Assembly: GCA_037176705.1 (NCBI GenBank)
Contig: JBAWUJ010000071.1
Span: forward strand, 124,001-188,000
DNA from: Molossus alvarezi
Lineage: Eukaryota > Chordata > Mammalia > Chiroptera > Molossidae
Length of the DNA: 64,000 bases
Direction of reading: 5' to 3'
The notes under the pieces are model-generated. The model worked only from the letters and a program-made list of their open reading frames with translations, was not told the origin of the DNA and did not search any database. The translations under genes and the position numbers were made by a program. Positions 1 to 11,399 of this stretch are shown in pieces; positions within the stretch are counted from its first letter, which is position 1, and each line of letters begins with the position of its first letter.

Positions 1-172
1 CCTGACACACACACACACGCACCCCCACGGTCACGCACAGCGCCCCGCCCCCACCCACACACACTGACACAGCAGCGCCCAGTCACGGCCCGTTAGAGAT
101 CCGGTCCACTGGTGGACCCGGTCGCTGTCCGTTGCAGCGGCCAAGTCCGGTGCCGGGCAACCTGTCTCTCCG

Positions 173-186
173 GTCGCCCAGGCAAC
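173..186 (+). promoter_or_regulatory. RFX-type X-box in each unit
   Basis: GTCGCC-CA-GGCAAC fits the RFX X-box consensus GTNRCC-N(0-3)-RGYAAC at every position, as an imperfect palindrome. The same 14 bases occur at 5872, 11572, 17273, 22973 and 28671 (starts), so in all six units. A further GGCAAC half-site lies about 25 bp upstream (156-161). RFX2 is a known driver of spermiogenesis genes; binding here is inferred. Confidence 0.5.
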
Positions 187-410
187 CGGCGCGGTCTCGC
201 GTCCCCCGCAAGTCGTCCTCGCTCGTTCGGTGCCTCGATCGCGTGACCGCGGTTCTGCGGGCAGACCCGGAAGCGGGCCGGAGAGAGGCACACACGCACA
301 GACACTCCCTCCCTCCCTCGCACACAGACACACACGGGCCTCCACACCTCCCTCTCTCCCTCCCCCCTCCCCCCCTTGGCCTCTGGCCAAATCCAAATAC
401 AGAATCAGTC

Positions 411-416
411 AATAAA
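411..416 (+). terminator. Poly(A) signal AATAAA in each unit (also 3775-3780 and 3827-3832)
   Basis: Three canonical AATAAA hexamers occur per unit on the plus strand. The first sits just inside the unit start, so a transcript launched at the GC-box cluster of one unit could end in the next. This is an inference; the hexamer alone is a weak signal. Confidence 0.3.
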
Positions 417-1901
417 ACATTTCAATATCGCCGTGCTCTCGTCCTGTTCATGGGCTTTGCGTCAGTCTGCGGCGGCGGCGGCCGGGGCAGAGACCCTGAG
501 AGGGCAGAGGAGATCTCCCCCTCCCTTTCGACCTGGAGGATGTTCAGTGGGCTGGCGAGGGAAGAGCGGCTGCCAGCCGCCCAGCCGGCCCGCGCGGTTT
601 GTTTCTCACGGAAGGCTTCCGGGCCCGTGACGAGGGAGACGATCTGGTGGGAGACCTAAGAGTGTAGTGAGACATCAGGAGGGATACCTCGACTGGGAAC
701 ATCCTCCCTGAGGAGCAAGGGGTTCCCTTCCCACCCCGGGCCCCCACCCAGCTCAGGATCCCAGTACCAGGAAGAGACGTCCCCATCCCTTGTGGCTGTG
801 CAAACCACCCGGGATCGAGGTCCAGGCTGAGGCTGCCGGGGTCCCTGGCAGTTCCTTTGAAAGGGCCTGCCCTCGCACGGAGCTCCGGGGACCCTCTTTC
901 TGCGGGCTGCAGAGTGGGGGTGGGTGGCAGGGAGGGACAGCGGCAGCTTGAAAGGCACCAGAGACATCCCTGGGAAGAACTGAGTCAGTCCTTTGGCATT
1001 GGGGTGAGAGCTGGAGGGGCAGCTTTGTCGCAGGCACGCGTGCTGGTGGAGGCTGCTGTTCCATGGGTGAGCCCTTCCCTCGCGGGGCAGGCAGCCCGGT
1101 GGGTGGGCGCGCACCGTCCCTGGGACTCTGGTGACCTGGCACCCACTGTCTGGGCCACCCTGGTGATTGCCTGAGGCCCCGCCCCACGGCCCATTCAGGC
1201 CCACCCAAGCGGTGTCCATTGATTTTTTCCTAGGATTGGCCTGTCTTGGCTCCCGCTTGCTCCACGTGGTCCTAAATTCTCTGAAACCAACAACACCTGG
1301 CCTCAGCGAGCCCCATCCCTCCTCTGGCTCACTGGCCCCAGGCCTGGCAGTAGTAGCAGCCAGCCTTGGGCCCCAGCTTGACATTGCCTAGGCACCTCCA
1401 AGACCAGCACAGAAGGCAGCCATGTGTAGATCGCTTTGTAGCTTATGTCTGGTGGCCCCGGGGAGAACACACAGGGGCAGTGGCTGACCTCGCCCCGGAG
1501 CCAGCCTAGAAGAGTTGGCCTTTCCTTTGCTCCCTTTCCCTTAAGAATATTACGATGGCATCCTCAGTACCTGGAGGTGGGTCTTTGTGCTTCTTTCTCA
1601 ATAGGCTGTACGTATGTATTCTTTTTCTTGCTTCTCTCTTTCCTCCCTCCCTCCCTCCCTCTCTGGCTAGAGCCCTTTGGGGCTCAGGGCAAGACTGAGG
1701 AAGTTGTACAGAGAGCTCCCACATGCCCACTGCCCTGTAGTCCCTGCTCTTTCTTCCCCAAGTCACACACGGGCAGGCACGCAGGCACCCAATGCATGAA
1801 TTTTCTGAGGCCCAGAGGCCTGCTGCAGAACTTAGGATGAAACCCCTACCCTTCTCTTTTCCAGAAAGACAGGCATGGGCCTAAGCAAGGTGTCCTGGCC
1901 T

Positions 1902-1947
1902 GGGCCTGGGCCTGGGGGGTGGGGGTGGGGTTAGGGGGTGGGAAGGG
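1902..1947 (+). other. G-quadruplex-forming motif in each unit
   Basis: Seven runs of three or more G within 46 bp, separated by loops of one to four bases (run lengths up to 6), far exceed the minimal G3-loop pattern. The motif repeats in every unit, starting near 7601, 13301, 19002, 24702 and 30400. Confidence 0.7.
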
Positions 1948-2170
1948 AAGGCCAGGGCCACTTATTCCAAGGGAACAGCAATGGCTTGATTCCAATGCAG
2001 AGAGCCTAGGACTTTGCCTGAGGCTTCTACAACTCCCCCACACTTAGGCCACTGATTCCAAGCTGCAGGAAGGGAGCAGGGGCAGTCTGGGGCTGAAGGA
2101 GTTCGCCTCCATGTGCCAAAGCCCAAAACTGCCCTCCACCCTCTGAGAAAGGGCAGGGGTGAGGTGGCGG

Positions 2171-2490
2171 TTGGGTGGTGGTGGTGGTGGTGGTGAGCGG
2201 TGGCGGTTTAGGGGTGCAAGTGCAGGGCATCCAAGGAGAAGTTAAAGAGTCCATCTCGGCGTCTTAGATTCCCCAGGCCAAACGCCGGTGTGGACCGATG
2301 AGGGTCCAGGGAGGCCTGGTAGGGGATGAATGGACTCAGTAACCCTGTGTCTCGGGAACAACAAGCACACTCGTACTGAAACACTGTGCTCCAGCTGACG
2401 ATTTTGGTAACTCACCTTTAGGTACCCTTCACATGGATGGATGGAGAGATGGTTGGGTGGGTGGGTGGGTGGGTGTATGGATGGATGGTG
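2171..2490 (+). repeat. GGT and GGAT/GGGT microsatellites in each unit
   Basis: Two simple repeats: a (TGG)n run at about 2171-2193 and a (GGAT)/(GGGT)n run at about 2435-2490. Both are kept at the same lengths in all six units as far as I can see. Confidence 0.85.
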
Positions 2491-3100
2491 AGCACTGAAC
2501 TGGACAGACAGGACACACCGATCCTCCCTCCGCCCACCGATCTCCAAGGGTAGGTCCGGGCCTAGGACATGGGCAACCCCCCATCAAGTGAATTTAGTTA
2601 ACACCTTTGTAGTTTGGACCATCAGTGAGTTTAGTGTAGGTCTCTGGGTCTGTGGGGCCACTACACAGGCCTCCCCTGAGCTCGCCTGTGTTCCTATGTG
2701 TGTGTGTGGCCCCTGTTACGCGCACACGCGCGCACACACACGGTACTCTCCTCCGGAGAGCCCTGACTCCTAAGTCGTGATCCAGGGGTTGTTTGAAACA
2801 TCACCCCAAAGGAGTGGAGCCCAGGAGGGGGATGTGAACATATGTCCTAGATGCCAGTGAACTGTGTGTTCTTAAAAGGGTTCAGATCTTAGGTCGTAGG
2901 TGATGTTTATATTTACTACCTTGCAATGAGAACCTAGAAACAAGTCAGGACATCAAAAATCCCTCTCTTTGAAAGTCAGGGAGTTCCTGCATGTGTCAGA
3001 GAGGATCCCCTATTTGTCTCCTGGCCTTCCACAGAATTCACCCCAGGACCTGAGGTGTAATCTTTGAGTCTGATGAGTTTTTTGAGTCATTCTTTGTTGT

Positions 3101-3220
3101 TGCTGGTGCTGGTGCTGGTGCTGGTGCTGGTGCTGGTGCGGGTCCTGGTGTTGGTGCTGCTTCTGCTGCAGCTGCTGCCGGTGCCGCTGCCGCTGCTGCT
3201 GCTGCTGCTGCTGCTGGTGG
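3101..3220 (+). repeat. CTGGTG hexamer / CTG trinucleotide tract in each unit
   Basis: A run of CTGGTG hexamers grades into CTG triplets with interruptions. It makes a Leu/Val-rich open frame purely from the repeat. Units 3-5 have one more CTG than units 1-2. Unit 6 (31597-31646) has lost most of the hexamer section and keeps a purer CTG run. Confidence 0.9.
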
Positions 3221-4856
3221 TTCTTCAGTTAATCCTCACCCGAGGGTATTTCCTTGATTGGCAGTTGCACACTGAAATGGCAGGATAATTCTGGGAGAAG
3301 AGGAACGGTGAAACCGAGGCAGGAAAGTTAAACAGAGCCAAGGAACTTTGCGGGACGTGTGTGGCAGGGCCTTGTCTTGAGAACCAGGCCAACAGACTCT
3401 ATTTGTCACAGAACTGTGCAGCAGAGGAGGGGGCACGGAAGGGGAGAGGGGGAGAATTCAGACACCACTCATCCTGAAGTTGTTGGGACAGCAGGGAGGG
3501 AGGGAGAGAGGAAGGAGGAAAGAAGTGTGTAAAGGAATGAACCAAGCAACCAAGCAACCAAGCGACAAAAGAGGCAGGTCCTTCCCAGGAACTAGACCAA
3601 AGAAAAGGGGAGACTTTTGGACTCCAACTGCACCAGGAATATCTAGGCGAGGAACTCAAACCCAAAAACTTCCAGACAGAAGGGGATGTGAGGCAGAAAA
3701 GGCTCTTTAGATGAGCTGACAGCCTGCCTGTGCTTCCTAGGCCAGACGCGTAGGTGGGCTTGCTCCGTTTCCGTAATAAATGTGCATGAGTTCAGGTTGT
3801 GCTCCATTCACTTGCACTCACGTTGCAATAAATTCACGGAGCGAGCGGAACGCAGATCTTATGTGCAGTGTCTCCTCCACCTCCTTCCCCATGAGAACAC
3901 AAAGATCCAGGCTGACGACAGCCCTCTGCCGGTGATTCAGGGGATCGTCCAGTCACACCTCTCTGGTGTCTGTGAGCGGCGGTGCAGGTCCCATTTTCAT
4001 CACAGGCGGCCTTTGAGAGGGAGTGGGAGGGGGGCAGGGGGTATGGTCAAGTGGGAGGGCAGGAGGGAGCGGGAAGAGGGAACTCTGCAACACCGCATGA
4101 GTTTATTCTCTTTGGCTTTCCCCACACACTCACTGCTGCAAGAAGCAATGTGGAGTCACACCAAGATTCCCCACGGGAGAACAGGAAGGAGGGGTTGACG
4201 GCAGGCAAATTTCCTTAGTAGGCCTCCTCCTCGCCCAGCCGCACCACTTGCCCTTGGCAGAGATTCCAGCGCCAGGCAAGGGGAGAGTGGGGGCGAAAGC
4301 TTCACCGTGCCCAAAGGGTAGGGCCCCCGGCCCATGGGAAGCTGGAGGCAGGCGGGCCGAGCAGTAGAGGGGTGTCCCGTGGAACACATCTGCCGCTTCT
4401 CCATCGGACTGGAGCTTGGTGGGTTGTCGGGGCGGCGGCCCAAACACACGGGTGGAGGGGGGCGCTCGCCTAGGGCGGGACTTTTGGGGGGGTTGCCCCG
4501 CCGGCTCGGGGCCCGCCGCCTCAGGAGTGGTTCGCGGTGTCCTGCCAGGAATCCCTCCGTCACCCTCTTCAGTCCGCCAAATCCCCTTTTTGTCTGGGAA
4601 AAGTGGACATGTGTAAAGAGGAGAAGCAAACGGAAGACACAGCTCGGTGAGGCCGATTCACGTGCATTTTGTTTCCACGCGACACAGGTGTCAAGAAGTA
4701 AGTGTAAGGGATGAGGCCCCCACCTGCGTTTCTCAGACCCGTGAAAGTAGTTTTCATGGCAGGTACTGCCGCCTGTCATTTGCCCCTACCCTGCTCCTCC
4801 ACACCGCCTTCCTTTTCCCCGGGGCGCAGGTGTGCTGCTAATTGCCACCATTCACG

Positions 4857-4890
4857 GCGGCCGCGGCCCCGCCCCCTTCGCCACGCCCCC
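4857..4890 (+). promoter_or_regulatory. GC-box / CpG-dense promoter-like cluster in each unit
   Basis: A NotI site (GCGGCCGC, 4857-4864) runs directly into CCCCGCCCCC (4867-4876) and CCACGCCCCC (4881-4890), both SP/KLF-type boxes, inside a CpG-rich stretch. The cluster repeats in units 2-5 at +5699, +11399, +17100 and +22800; truncated unit 6 ends before it. It resembles a CpG-island promoter without a TATA box. No transcript evidence is available. Confidence 0.45.
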
Positions 4891-5015
4891 GTCCTGACGG
4901 CCCATCCCCCTGTGAGCCGACCCGGCCAGCTGTCAACCTCCTCTGTGCGGAGCTTATCACAGCCGCCACCGGGCAGGTGCTGCGCGATTGCCACACGTCA
5001 CAGTGAGGCCAGCCG

Positions 5016-5245
5016 GATCGCATCGCATCACATCGCATCGCATCGCATCCTGGCTAACGGGGCCACGGAGACGCGTGGCCCAACGCTCGGGAGCCCGGGC
5101 TCGTGGTCGATTCACGGCAGCGGGAGGGTGCTTGGGACACTTGTCTTCTCTCCTGTGTTCTCTGCTTCTCTCGCTCGCTCTCTCTCTCTCTGTGCCTCTC
5201 TCTCCGCCCCGCCCCCGTCCCCCTCTCCTCCTCTCTCTCACCCCC
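5016..5245 (+). repeat. CGCAT pentamer (5016-5049) and TC-rich tract (5160-5245) in each unit
   Basis: Six imperfect ATCGC/CGCAT pentamers (one CACAT) are followed 110 bp later by a (TC)n tract. TC interruptions differ between units: two CG interruptions in units 1 and 5, one in units 2-4. This gives the 5698-5701 bp unit length differences and marks the A/B haplotypes. Confidence 0.85.
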
Positions 5246-5699
5246 CTAGTCTCATAGAGCTCTCCTGTCTTGCAGGACAGGGAATTTCGCGGAGTCGTGG
5301 AAGGGACTGCTCCCCTAGGCCCCTCCTGTGCCGAGGAAGGTCAGGCGGGCAAGCGGATCCCGGGCGGATTTGGGGATTTCCTCGGAGCGAGGAGGCAGCT
5401 TCTCTGTGCGATCTCGGTTCCGGAGGAGGACACCTGCTGTGGGCAGCGAAGCTGGACCCCGGTGGCCTGGGGTTTTCGCCGGCGCCCCCGGTACGTCAAC
5501 CATCCACAGGAGTGGAAACGGTCCTGGTGCACACTGCAACTGTTTTCAGAGAGGTAGGGACTGTCGTGTCTTAGGTCAAATAAGTACTTTTGAAACATAA
5601 GTCCATCAAATCAACGTGTTCATAGTTATTGCCTGATCCGCCCGCGCCCGCCCAGCCCCCAGCACACCAGGCCAACCCCGGCCGGCCTCGCCCCCCAAC

Positions 5700-8600
5700 C
5701 CTGACACACACACACACGCACCCCCACGGTCACGCACAGCGCCCCGCCCCCACCCACACACACTGACACAGCAGCGCCCAGTCACGGCCCGTTAGAGATC
5801 CGGTCCACTGGTGGACCCGGTCGCTGTCCGTTGCAGCGGCCAAGTCCGGTGCCGGGCAACCTGTCTCTCCGGTCGCCCAGGCAACCGGCGCGGTCTCGCG
5901 TCCCCCGCAAGTCGTCCTCGCTCGTTCGGTGCCTCGATCGCGTGACCGCGGTTCTGCGGGCAGACCCGGAAGCGGGCCGGAGAGAGGCACACACGCACAG
6001 ACACTCCCTCCCTCCCTCGCACACAGACACACACGGGCCTCCACACCTCCCTCGCTCCCTCCCCCCTCCCCCCCTTGGCCTCTGGCCAAATCCAAATACA
6101 GAATCAGTCAATAAAACATTTCAATATCGCCGTGCTCTCGTCCTGTTCATGGGCTTTGCGTCAGTCTGCGGCGGCGGCGGCCCGGGCAGAGACCCTGAGA
6201 GGGCAGAGGAGATCTCCCCCTCCCTTTCGACCTGGAGGATGTTCAGTGGGCTGGCGAGGGAAGAGCGGCTGCCAGCCGCCCAGCCGGCCCGCGCGGTTTG
6301 TTTCTCACGGAAGGCTTCCGGGCCCGTGACGAGGGAGACGATCTGGTGGGAGACCTAAGAGTGTAGTGAGACATCAGGAGGGATACCTCGACTGGGAACA
6401 TCCTCCCTGAGGAGCAAGGGGTTCCCTTCCCACCCCGGGCCCCCACCCAGCTCAGGATCCCAGTACCAGGAAGAGACGTCCCCATCCCTTGTGGCTGTGC
6501 AAACCACCCGGGATCGAGGTCCAGGCTGAGGCTGCCGGGGTCCCTGGCAGTTCCTTTGAAAGGGCCTGCCCTCGCACGGAGCTCCGGGGACCCTCTTTCT
6601 GCGGGCTGCAGAGTGGGGGTGGGTGGCAGGGAGGGACAGCGGCAGCTTGAAAGGCACCAGAGACATCCCTGGGAAGAACTGAGTCAGTCCTTTGGCATTG
6701 GGGTGAGAGCTGGAGGGGCAGCTTTGTCGCAGGCACGCGTGCTGGTGGAGGCTGCTGTTCCATGGGTGAGCCCTTCCCTCGCGGGGCAGGCAGCCCGGTG
6801 GGTGGGCGCGCACCGTCCCTGGGACTCTGGTGACCTGGCACCCACTGTCTGGGCCACCCTGGTGATTGCCTGAGGCCCCGCCCCACGGCCCATTCAGGCC
6901 CACCCAAGCGGTGTCCATTGATTTTTTCCTAGGATTGGCCTGTCTTGGCTCCCGCTTGCTCCACGTGGTCCTAAATTCTCTGAAACCAACAACACCTGGC
7001 CTCAGCGAGCCCCATCCCTCCTCTGGCTCACTGGCCCCAGGCCTGGCAGTAGTAGCAGCCAGCCTTGGGCCCCAGCTTGACATTGCCTAGGCACCTCCAA
7101 GACCAGCACAGAAGGCAGCCATGTGTAGATCGCTTTGTAGCTTATGTCTGGTGGCCCCGGGGAGAACACACAGGGGCAGTGGCTGACCTCGCCCCGGAGC
7201 CAGCCTAGAAGAGTTGGCCTTTCCTTTGCTCCCTTTCCCTTAAGAATATTACGATGGCATCCTCAGTACCTGGAGGTGGGTCTTTGTGCTTCTTTCTCAA
7301 TAGGCTGTACGTATGTATTCTTTTTCTTGCTTCTCTCTTTCCTCCCTCCCTCCCTCCCTCTCTGGCTAGAGCCCTTTGGGGCTCAGGGCAAGACTGAGGA
7401 AGTTGTACAGAGAGCTCCCACATGCCCACTGCCCTGTAGTCCCTGCTCTTTCTTCCCCAAGTCACACACGGGCAGGCACGCAGGCACCCAATGCGTGAAT
7501 TTTCTGAGGCCCAGAGGCCTGCTGCAGAACTTAGGATGAAACCCCTACCCTTCTCTTTTCCAGAAAGACAGGCATGGGCCTAAGCAAGGTGTCCTGGCCT
7601 GGGCCTGGGCCTGGGGGGTGGGGGTGGGGTTAGGGGGTGGGAAGGGAAGGCCAGGGCCACTTATTCCAAGGGAACAGCAATGGCTTGATTCCAATGCAGA
7701 GAGCCTAGGACTTTGCCTGAGGCTTCTACAACTCCCCCACACTTAGGCCACTGATTCCAAGCTGCAGGAAGGGAGCAGGGGCAGTCTGGGGCTGAAGGAG
7801 TTCGCCTCCATGTGCCAAAGCCCAAAACTGCCCTCCACCCTCTGAGAAAGGGCAGGGGTGAGGTGGCGGTTGGGTGGTGGTGGTGGTGGTGGTGAGCGGT
7901 GGCGGTTTAGGGGTGCAAGTGCAGGGCATCCAAGGAGAAGTTAAAGAGTCCATCTCGGCGTCTTAGATTCCCCAGGCCAAACGCCGGTGTGGACCGATGA
8001 GGGTCCAGGGAGGCCTGGTAGGGGATGAATGGACTCAGTAACCCTGTGTCTCGGGAACAACAAGCACACTCGTACTGAAACACTGTGCTCCAGCTGACGA
8101 TTTTGGTAACTCACCTTTAGGTACCCTTCACATGGATGGATGGAGAGATGGTTGGGTGGGTGGGTGGGTGGGTGTATGGATGGATGGTGAGCACTGAACT
8201 GGACAGACAGGACACACCGATCCTCCCTCCGCCCACCGATCTCCAAGGGTAGGTCCGGGCCTAGGACATGGGCAACCCCCCATCAAGTGAATTTAGTTAA
8301 CACCTTTGTAGTTTGGACCATCAGTGAGTTTAGTGTAGGTCTCTGGGTCTGTGGGGCCACTACACAGGCCTCCCCTGAGCTCGCCTGTGTTCCTATGTGT
8401 GTGTGTGGCCCCTGTTACGCGCACACGCGCGCACACACACGGTACTCTCCTCCGGAGAGCCCTGACTCCTAAGTCGTGATCCAGGGGTTGTTTGAAACAT
8501 CACCCCAAAGGAGTGGAGCCCAGGAGGGGGATGTGAACATATGTCCTAGATGCCAGTGAACTGTGTGTTCTTAAAAGGGTTCAGATCTTAGGTCGTAGGT

Positions 8601-11399
8601 GATGTTTATATTTACTACCTTGCAATGAGAACCTAGAAACAAGTCAGGACATCAAAAATCCCTCTCTTTGAAAGTCAGGGAGTTCCTGCATGTGTCAGAG
8701 AGGATCCCCTATTTGTCTCCTGGCCTTCCACAGAATTCACCCCAGGACCTGAGGTGTAATCTTTGAGTCTGATGAGTTTTTTGAGTCATTCTTTGTTGTT
8801 GCTGGTGCTGGTGCTGGTGCTGGTGCTGGTGCTGGTGCGGGTCCTGGTGTTGGTGCTGCTTCTGCTGCAGCTGCTGCCGGTGCCGCTGCCGCTGCTGCTG
8901 CTGCTGCTGCTGCTGGTGGTTCTTCAGTTAATCCTCACCCGAGGGTATTTCCTTGATTGGCAGTTGCACACTGAAATGGCAGGATAATTCTGGGAGAAGA
9001 GGAACGGTGAAACCGAGGCAGGAAAGTTAAACAGAGCCAAGGAACTTTGCGGGACGTGTGTGGCAGGGCCTTGTCTTGAGAACCAGGCCAACAGACTCTA
9101 TTTGTCACAGAACTGTGCAGCAGAGGAGGGGGCACGGAAGGGGAGAGGGGGAGAATTCAGACACCACTCATCCTGAAGTTGTTGGGACAGCAGGGAGGGA
9201 GGGAGAGAGGAAGGAGGAAAGAAGTGTGTAAAGGAATGAACCAAGCAACCAAGCAACCAAGCGACAAAAGAGGCAGGTCCTTCCCAGGAACTAGACCAAA
9301 GAAAAGGGGAGACTTTTGGACTCCAACTGCACCAGGAATATCTAGGCGAGGAACTCAAACCCAAAAACTTCCAGACAGAAGGGGATGTGAGGCAGAAAAG
9401 GCTCTTTAGATGAGCTGACAGCCTGCCTGTGCTTCCTAGGCCAGACGCGTAGGTGGGCTTGCTCCGTTTCCGTAATAAATGTGCATGAGTTCAGGTTGTG
9501 CTCCATTCACTTGCACTCACGTTGCAATAAATTCACGGAGCGAGCGGAACGCAGATCTTATGTGCAGTGTCTCCTCCACCTCCTTCCCCATGAGAACACA
9601 AAGATCCAGGCTGACGACAGCCCTCTGCCGGTGATTCAGGGGATCGTCCAGTCACACCTCTCTGGTGTCTGTGAGCGGCGGTGCAGGTCCCATTTTCATC
9701 ACAGGCGGCCTTTGAGAGGGAGTGGGAGGGGGGCAGGGGGTATGGTCAAGTGGGAGGGCAGGAGGGAGCGGGAAGAGGGAACTCTGCAACACCGCATGAG
9801 TTTATTCTCTTTGGCTTTCCCCACACACTCACTGCTGCAAGAAGCAATGTGGAGTCACACCAAGATTCCCCACGGGAGAACAGGAAGGAGGGGTTGACGG
9901 CAGGCAAATTTCCTTAGTAGGCCTCCTCCTCGCCCAGCCGCACCACTTGCCCTTGGCAGAGATTCCAGCGCCAGGCAAGGGGAGAGTGGGGGCGAAAGCT
10001 TCACCGTGCCCAAAGGGTAGGGCCCCCGGCCCATGGGAAGCTGGAGGCAGGCGGGCCGAGCAGTAGAGGGGTGTCCCGTGGAACACATCTGCCGCTTCTC
10101 CATCGGACTGGAGCTTGGTGGGTTGTCGGGGCGGCGGCCCAAACACACGGGTGGAGGGGGGCGCTCGCCTAGGGCGGGACTTTTGGGGGGGTTGCCCCGC
10201 CGGCTCGGGGCCCGCCGCCTCAGGAGTGGTTCGCGGTGTCCTGCCAGGAATCCCTCCGTCACCCTCTTCAGTCCGCCAAATCCCCTTTTTGTCTGGGAAA
10301 AGTGGACATGTGTAAAGAGGAGAAGCAAACGGAAGACACAGCTCGGTGAGGCCGATTCACGTGCATTTTGTTTCCACGCGACACAGGTGTCAAGAAGTAA
10401 GTGTAAGGGATGAGGCCCCCACCTGCGTTTCTCAGACCCGTGAAAGTAGTTTTCATGGCAGGTACTGCCGCCTGTCATTTGCCCCTACCCTGCTCCTCCA
10501 CACCGCCTTCCTTTTCCCCGGGGCGCAGGTGTGCTGCTAATTGCCACCATTCACGGCGGCCGCGGCCCCGCCCCCTTCGCCACGCCCCCGTCCTGACGGC
10601 CCATCCCCCTGTGCGCCGACCCGGCCAGCTGTCAACCTCCTCTGTGCGGAGCTTATCACAGCCGCCACCGGGCAGGTGCTGCGCGATTGCCACACGTCAC
10701 AGTGAGGCCAGCCGGATCGCATCGCATCACATCGCATCGCATCGCATCCTGGCTAACGGGGCCACGGAGACGCGTGGCCCAGCGCTCGGGAGCCCGGGCT
10801 CGTGGTCGATTCACGGCAGCGGGAGGGTGCTTGGGACACTTGTCTTCTCTCCTGTGTTCTCTGCTTCTCTCTCTCTCGCTCTCTCTCTCTGTGCCTCTCT
10901 CTCCCGCCCCGCCCCCGTCCCCCTCTCCTCCTCTCTCTCACCCCCCTAGTCTCATAGAGCTCTCCTGTCTTGCAGGACAGGGAATTTCGCGGAGTCGTGG
11001 AAGTGACTGCTCCCCTAGGCCCCTCCTGTGCCCAGGAAGGTCAGGGGGGCAAGCGGATCCCGGGCGGATTTGGGGATTTCCTCGGAGCGAGGAGGCAGCT
11101 TCTCTGTGCGATCTCGGTTCCGGAGGAGGACACCTGCTGTGGGCAGCGAAGCTGGACCCCGGTGGCCTGGGGTTTTCGCCTGCGCCCCCGGTACGTCAAC
11201 CATCCACAGGAGTGGAAACGGTCCTGGTGCACACTGCAACTGTTTTCAGAGAGGTAGGGACTGTCGTGTCTTAGGTCAAATAAGTACTTTTGAAACATAA
11301 GTCCATCAAATCAACGTGTTCATAGTTATTGCTGATCCGCCCGCGCCCGCCCAGCCCCCAGCACACCAGGCCAACCCCGGCCGGCCTCTCCCCCCCCAC
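5700..11399 (+). repeat. Macrosatellite unit 2 (5700 bp)
   Basis: Direct head-to-tail copy of unit 1. It carries A-type variants through its first half: ggtctcgcg near 5895, acacctggcc near 6992, the longer (TG)n near 8395 and the shorter CTG tract near 8890. From about 10610 on it carries B-type variants: gtgcgccga, aagtgactgc, gcccaggaagg and the ctctccccccccacc spacer. It is therefore a recombinant between two unit haplotypes, with the switch somewhere between about 9060 and 10610. Confidence 0.97.

Larger units (their letters stand above)
4698..5275 (+). other. Possible intron of a non-coding macrosatellite transcript
   Basis: A good donor (AA|GTAAGTG at 4698) is followed by a long pyrimidine tract and a strong acceptor (tcttgcag|G, AG at 5274-5275). 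Donor-like sites follow at 5491 (CCG|GTACGT) and 5554 (GAG|GTAGGG). The layout recurs in units 2-5. These are sequence-level signals only; with near-identical units their conservation says little. There is no sign of protein coding because the TC-tract length change shifts the reading frame between units. Confidence 0.3.
1..5699 (+). repeat. Macrosatellite unit 1 (5699 bp)
   Basis: This is the first complete 5.7-kb unit visible; phase is set arbitrarily at the (CA)n tract that opens the window. The whole sequence recurs at offset 5699 with about a dozen differences seen by eye. Unit 1 has private variants: ggccggggca at 480-489 where others read ggcccgggca, gcatgaa near 1793 (others gcgtgaa), gtgagccga near 4912 (others gtgcgccga), and ccggcgcc near 5480 (others cctgcgcc). 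It is of the A type at nearly every diagnostic site, including the spacer end (5630-5700). The array must continue to the left of the window. No recognisable gene lies inside. Confidence 0.97.

Noticed and set aside
656..1384. A 242-codon minus-strand frame, intact in all six units, and other long frames in the macrosatellite (for example 132-659, 4156-4779)
   Set aside because: With units nearly identical, an intact frame in each is no evidence of selection. The sequence is GC-rich, which lengthens chance frames; products show no domain or normal composition, and frames overlap on both strands.
1921..1942. Telomere-like ggggttaggg
   Set aside because: A single TTAGGG-like occurrence within a G-rich tract, not a telomeric array.
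3064..3288. A Leu/Val-rich protein that looks like a membrane segment
   Set aside because: It is the translation of the CTGGTG/CTG microsatellite and varies with repeat length.
4711..5574. A 287-codon plus-strand frame at the unit end
   Set aside because: It is open in units 1 and 4 only; TC-tract length changes truncate it to about 179 codons in the others, so it is not maintained.
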